From assembly GCA_030018575.1 (NCBI GenBank), contig JASEIA010000003.1:1-32788 (forward strand): DNA of 32,788 bases, read 5' to 3'. Position numbers and translations under genes: made by a program. The notes beneath the pieces were generated by a model. It ran no database searches. It was given only the letters and a program-made list of their open reading frames with translations, and had not been told where the DNA came from. This document shows positions 30,590 to 32,788 of the stretch, piece by piece. How positions within the stretch are numbered: position 1 is the stretch's first letter; every line of letters begins with the position of its first letter. Origin of the DNA: Nanobdellota archaeon. Its GTDB lineage: Archaea; Nanobdellota; Nanobdellia; SCGC-AAA011-G17; GW2011-AR17.

Positions 30590-30625
30590 AGGAAGTGCTA
30601 TTTATTCTGTCTTCCCGGTTACAGG

Positions 30626-31072
30626 CTATTTCTCCGCCAGCTCAAACCTTGTTTCAGCGACTATCCCATTGCTGAACATCACATAAATGCCATATATGCC
30701 GAAGCCCATATTCATCTGACTTGTATGAATATTAAGCATATATTGTTCATTAACAGAATCGATAGAGATGTAATCATTGCCTGTACCTGAAGTGTTAAAG
30801 GTTTGGTCAATATTTAGACTTAGGTTTACTACTCTTATCTGAATCCCAGCATCCTCATAAAAAGCCCCCGAGCAATCTTCAGCTGTAAACTTAAAAGGCA
30901 GGAATGCCCCTTCCTGCAAATAAAATTCTTCCAATTGCGTTATGGGCGGAAGCAAATTTCCTAATCCTGAATCACAGCCGCTGAATACTGAGCAGCCGTA
31001 TGTTTGCGGGCATAAATCTTCTGAATCTTCAATGCCGTCGTTGTCTGAGTCAGGGTTAATTGAAAAAGACAC
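30626..31072 (-). pseudogene. C-terminal fragment of a secreted protein: thrombospondin type 3 repeat plus PxKF-like domain
   Basis: The track start is a GTG; the frame is open six more codons (VTLFFW), then TAG. The first 25 residues are a calcium-binding thrombospondin-3 repeat (NPDSDNDGIEDSEDLCP) with further cysteines. The rest resembles the PxKF domain: GAFLPFKFTAEDCSGAFYED, then the EQYMLNIHTSQMNMGFGIYG strand pair and a final VAETRFELAEK. Such domains end long surface proteins, usually preceded by many repeats and a signal peptide. Neither is here, so it is most likely the broken end of a surface protein, though a very short secreted protein starting at VTLFFWVSFS is possible. Confidence 0.5.
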
Positions 31073-31445
31073 CCAAAAGAAAAGGGTAACCTAATTATGG
31101 GATACTACACTAAAATTTAGCCTTTTCCGACGAGATTTGAATATCCTCTTCGGAAGATTTTCCTTTTTTGTTTCGACGAAGCACTTTTATATTTTAGCAC
31201 ATTTATCTCAAAAGTAGCGATATGATAAAAATATTTTAATGATAAATATGCTGTTCTGATAAAAATACTAGTTTTTACCGCCTTATAGTGCCAAAATAAA
31301 TGTGCATTTTCACATATTTGCACGAGGGTAATCTTTATGCAAAAATACAAAGATATTTAAATCATAAAAGTCATCTTTCTGATGGGAAATCAGGTGTTGG
31401 ATTAGTAATTTGTCAGCATCATAAAATCATAAAAGGGAGGACTTT
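31073..31445. other. Intergenic stretch without a convincing gene
   Basis: AT-rich. The track ORF at 31117-31350 has a random-looking composition and no ribosome site, so it is not accepted. A TATA-like GATATTTAAATC lies near 31350-31362 and a GGGAGG Shine-Dalgarno at 31434-31440, both suited to the antitoxin fragment that starts at 31446. Confidence 0.4.
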
Positions 31446-31498
31446 ATGAAACGTGTAAACATAGCCATAAAAGAGGAGACGCATGTAAGGGCGAAGAT
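31436..31498 (+). repeat. Direct repeat A: antitoxin ribosome site and 5' end
   Basis: 63 bases from GGAGGAC onward that recur at 31946-32008 with about seven differences. All but one of the coding differences are silent, and the other is Arg/Lys. This shows that both copies were under selection as genes after duplication. Confidence 0.7.
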
Positions 31499-31526
31499 AA
31501 AAGAAGCAATAAGGGGCAGGGCATGA
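31446..31526 (+). pseudogene. Truncated ribbon-helix-helix antitoxin
   Basis: 26 codons: MKRVNIAIKEETHVRAKIKE then AIRGRA and a stop. The first 17 or so match the intact 58-residue gene at 31956 almost perfectly, then the sequence departs and ends. The strand and half of the first helix of the RHH fold are present; the second helix is missing, so it cannot fold as a dimeric repressor. The stop overlaps the ATG of the next fragment (ATGA). Confidence 0.6.
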
Positions 31527-31911
31527 ACGAAAGAGAATTGTTAAAATTAATGAAAAGATGGGGCTTGGGATTCACAGGATGATTCAAGCATGCATAAAAC
31601 AAGGGCTGCCAGAGCCTAAGTTTGAAGAGCGCCAGGGATTTCGGGTGGTTTTCAGGAAGGATGCCTTCAGCGAAGAATACCTGAAAAGCATCAATCTAAA
31701 TGAGAGGCAGATAAAGGCCGTGGTGCTGGCAAAAAGAAAAGGGGAAATAACCAACAAACAGTATAGGGAATTATTTGGGATAACTGACAGAACAGCACTC
31801 AGGGATTTGAATGCAGCCTGTGAAAAAGGGGTTTTTCAAAGAATCGGCGTAACAGGAAGAGAAACAAAATATGCCTTACCCCGACATAAACCCGACATAA
31901 ACCCGACATAA
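31523..31911 (+). pseudogene. C-terminal end of an AlbA_2/RecG-like ATP-binding regulator, frameshifted
   Basis: The track gives 117 residues from 31558. They match the end of the AlbA_2 (divergent AAA-4, Schlafen-like) putative transcription regulators. The match covers a helix MIQACIKQGLPEPKFEERQG, then the winged-helix LNERQIKAVVLAKRKGEITN and YRELFGITDRTALRDLNAAC, ending GRETKYALPRHK. The usual 'RWG.GI.RM' lead-in is split between two frames: RWGLG lies in the frame opening at 31523 and IHRM in the other, so a base has been lost near 31568. The N-terminal AlbA_2 and ATPase parts (several hundred residues) are missing. It is a remnant caught between two copies of an antitoxin start. Confidence 0.6.
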
Positions 31912-31921
31912 ACCCGACATA
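31880..31921 (+). repeat. Four tandem 11-bp units
   Basis: CCCGACATAAA occurs three times perfectly, with a fourth partial copy. It overlaps the stop codon of the AlbA_2-like fragment. Since 11 is not a multiple of three, each unit is read in a different frame (PRHK, PDI, NPT). The units abut with no spacers, so this is not a CRISPR. Confidence 0.75.
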
Positions 31922-31945
31922 CAATACAATTAAAGAACAAAAAGC

Positions 31946-32008
31946 GGAGGACGTTATGAAACGTGTAAATATAGCTATAAAAGAAGAAACGCATGTAAAG
32001 GCGAAAAT
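31946..32008 (+). repeat. Direct repeat B: antitoxin ribosome site and 5' end
   Basis: Second copy of the 63-base repeat at 31436-31498, here leading into the intact antitoxin gene. Separation between copies is 510 bases. Confidence 0.7.
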
Positions 32009-32132
32009 CATTTCAGCCCTTACAAACAAGACGCTTAGCGACTATCTGCAGCAAGCTGTGGAGGACGCTATTGAGAAAGACAAGGAAGTAATAAAAGGAA
32101 TAAACAACGATATAACAACTTTGAAGGCATAA
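31956..32132 (+). CDS. Ribbon-helix-helix antitoxin-like protein
   Basis: Not in the ORF track. 58 residues: MKRVNIAIKEETHVKAKIIS, ALTNKTLSDYLQQAVEDAIE, ending KDKEVIKGINNDITTLKA. The pattern of a basic strand, a helix, a turn (NKTLSDY) and a second helix is the RHH fold of VapB/CopG-type antitoxins, which bind DNA as dimers. GGAGG lies nine bases before the ATG. No toxin gene follows; the next gene is a large membrane protein 43 bases later. So it is either a lone regulator or an orphan antitoxin. Its 5' end is duplicated 510 bases upstream. Confidence 0.68.
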   Translation: MKRVNIAIKEETHVKAKIISALTNKTLSDYLQQAVEDAIEKDKEVIKGINNDITTLKA

Positions 32133-32175
32133 AATTGGTGATGAAAATCTGGCTTTAACATAGAAACTATATCAT

Positions 32176-32788
32176 ATGACAAATAAAAATATATTAAAAG
32201 AGGACAGGGAAAAATCATTCAGGAAAATATTGCTTATAGCATTTGCCTTGTCAGGCTTCACTGCCCTGGTATATGAAGTGGTATGGGCAAGGCAATTGCA
32301 GATAGTGTTTGGCTCAACTGTTTATACATCATCCACAATACTCGCATCATTCCTCGCGGGGTTTGCTTTGGGAGCTTTTGTCTCAGGAAATAAAGCTGAC
32401 ACTGCAAAAAATCCAGCAAAAATATTCGCATATCTCCAGCTTGGAACAGGCGCTTTTGGATTCCTAAGCCCGCTTCTTTTTTCTGCTTTGCTTGCACTGC
32501 AGGCATTCATTCCGCTTTCAGGAATCGCGTCAATGCTGAATTTCATAATATGTTTTGCAGTAATACTCATACCTGCAACAATGCTCGGCGCAGTATGGCC
32601 TTTTGCAATGAAGGCTTATGCATTGTCAGCAGACAAGGGGAAAGACATTGGAAAGGCGTATGCATTTAACTCATTTGGAAGCATGTTCGGCGCCCTGATA
32701 GCGGGCTTTGCATTGATGCCATTGTTTGGGCTGAAGAACAGCGCAATGATTGCAGCATCATTGAATGTTTTAGCTGCACTTGTGCTTT
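32176..32788 (+). CDS. Membrane protein of the spermidine-synthase-like (fused MFS/aminopropyltransferase) family, 5' part
   Basis: Absent from the track because it runs off the window; 204 codons are visible. After a 12-residue charged start the protein reads IAFALSGFTALVYEVVWARQ, LQIVFGSTVYTSSTILASFL, AGFALGAFVSG, the unmistakable opening of membrane-bound polyamine-synthase-like proteins. Later comes ATMLGAVWPFAMKAY and GKAYAFNSFGSMFGALIAGF, also typical. About six membrane helices are seen. Full members carry a soluble aminopropyltransferase-like domain at the C-terminus, beyond this window. The substrate is uncertain, and many archaeal members are uncharacterised. The ATG at 32176 has no clear Shine-Dalgarno; TATA-like boxes upstream are weak. 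Confidence 0.8.
   Translation, partial: MTNKNILKEDREKSFRKILLIAFALSGFTALVYEVVWARQLQIVFGSTVYTSSTILASFLAGFALGAFVSGNKADTAKNPAKIFAYLQLGTGAFGFLSPLLFSALLALQAFIPLSGIASMLNFIICFAVILIPATMLGAVWPFAMKAYALSADKGKDIGKAYAFNSFGSMFGALIAGFALMPLFGLKNSAMIAASLNVLAALVL

Noticed and set aside
31117-31350. Minus-strand ORF of 77 codons
   Set aside because: AT-driven open frame with no ribosome site, no promoter at the right distance and no family resemblance.
31880-31921. CRISPR-like repeats
   Set aside because: The 11-bp units are contiguous, have no spacers and are too short; no cas genes are visible.

Overview
The window looks like a chromosome segment from a small-genome archaeon, most likely a DPANN lineage (Woesearchaeota/Pacearchaeota-like). 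The evidence is a ribosomal protein L15e gene, the archaeal secF-secD order, a FlaI/KlbA-type secretion ATPase carrying an intein, an archaeal TraB protein, a PRC-barrel protein, and promoters with a TATA box about 25-28 bases before the ATG. Most operon-leading genes appear leaderless. Genes inside operons, and a few with real leaders, use Shine-Dalgarno sites. The lineage is an inference from gene content. No rRNA, tRNA or CRISPR array was seen.

Layout. Bases 1-2226 hold an AT-rich type II-like restriction-modification pair and an edge fragment. Bases 2489-6337 encode a secretion ATPase interrupted by a 518-residue LAGLIDADG intein. Bases 6443-8108 are a run of three paralogous small membrane proteins. 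Bases 8386-16155 carry PRC-barrel, glycosyltransferase, a small charged protein, TraB plus a site-2-protease-like protein, an ABC-2 exporter, and a cation/calcium exchanger with a partner membrane protein. Bases 16269-18929 are secF-secD, with a PDZ-like N-terminal region in SecD.

Bases 18926-23413 are an accessory strip. It contains two related DUF4143-type AAA ATPases, each followed by a tail fragment of the same Lrp/AsnC-like regulator and each with repeat-rich candidate operators over its promoter. A TrmB-like tail, an HTH-nucleotidyltransferase (MntA-like) with a truncated HEPN-like partner, and the first 70 codons of threonine synthase follow; the last two seem to be joined by a deletion. 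Bases 23465-29904 return to ordinary genes: RMD1/DUF155, a DUF362 ferredoxin-like protein, a TctA-family permease, a phospholipase D-like protein, a SWIM-like zinc-finger protein, a membrane protein with a small out-of-phase ORF behind it, and L15e. Bases 29939-32132 are a second decayed strip: a DUF2723-like C-terminal domain, a thrombospondin-3/PxKF tail, a duplicated ribbon-helix-helix antitoxin 5' end and an AlbA_2-type ATPase tail with 11-bp repeats. The window ends inside a membrane spermidine-synthase-like gene.

Two families of dispersed palindromic elements cut across this map. One is a three-hairpin element (near 2327, 8142 and, degenerate, 26663) whose third stem differs in sequence but stays paired. 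The other is an AAGCTT-armed element with a CGAACGAAGTGAG core (8281, 14478); a relative appears to have been absorbed into a reading frame at 29042.
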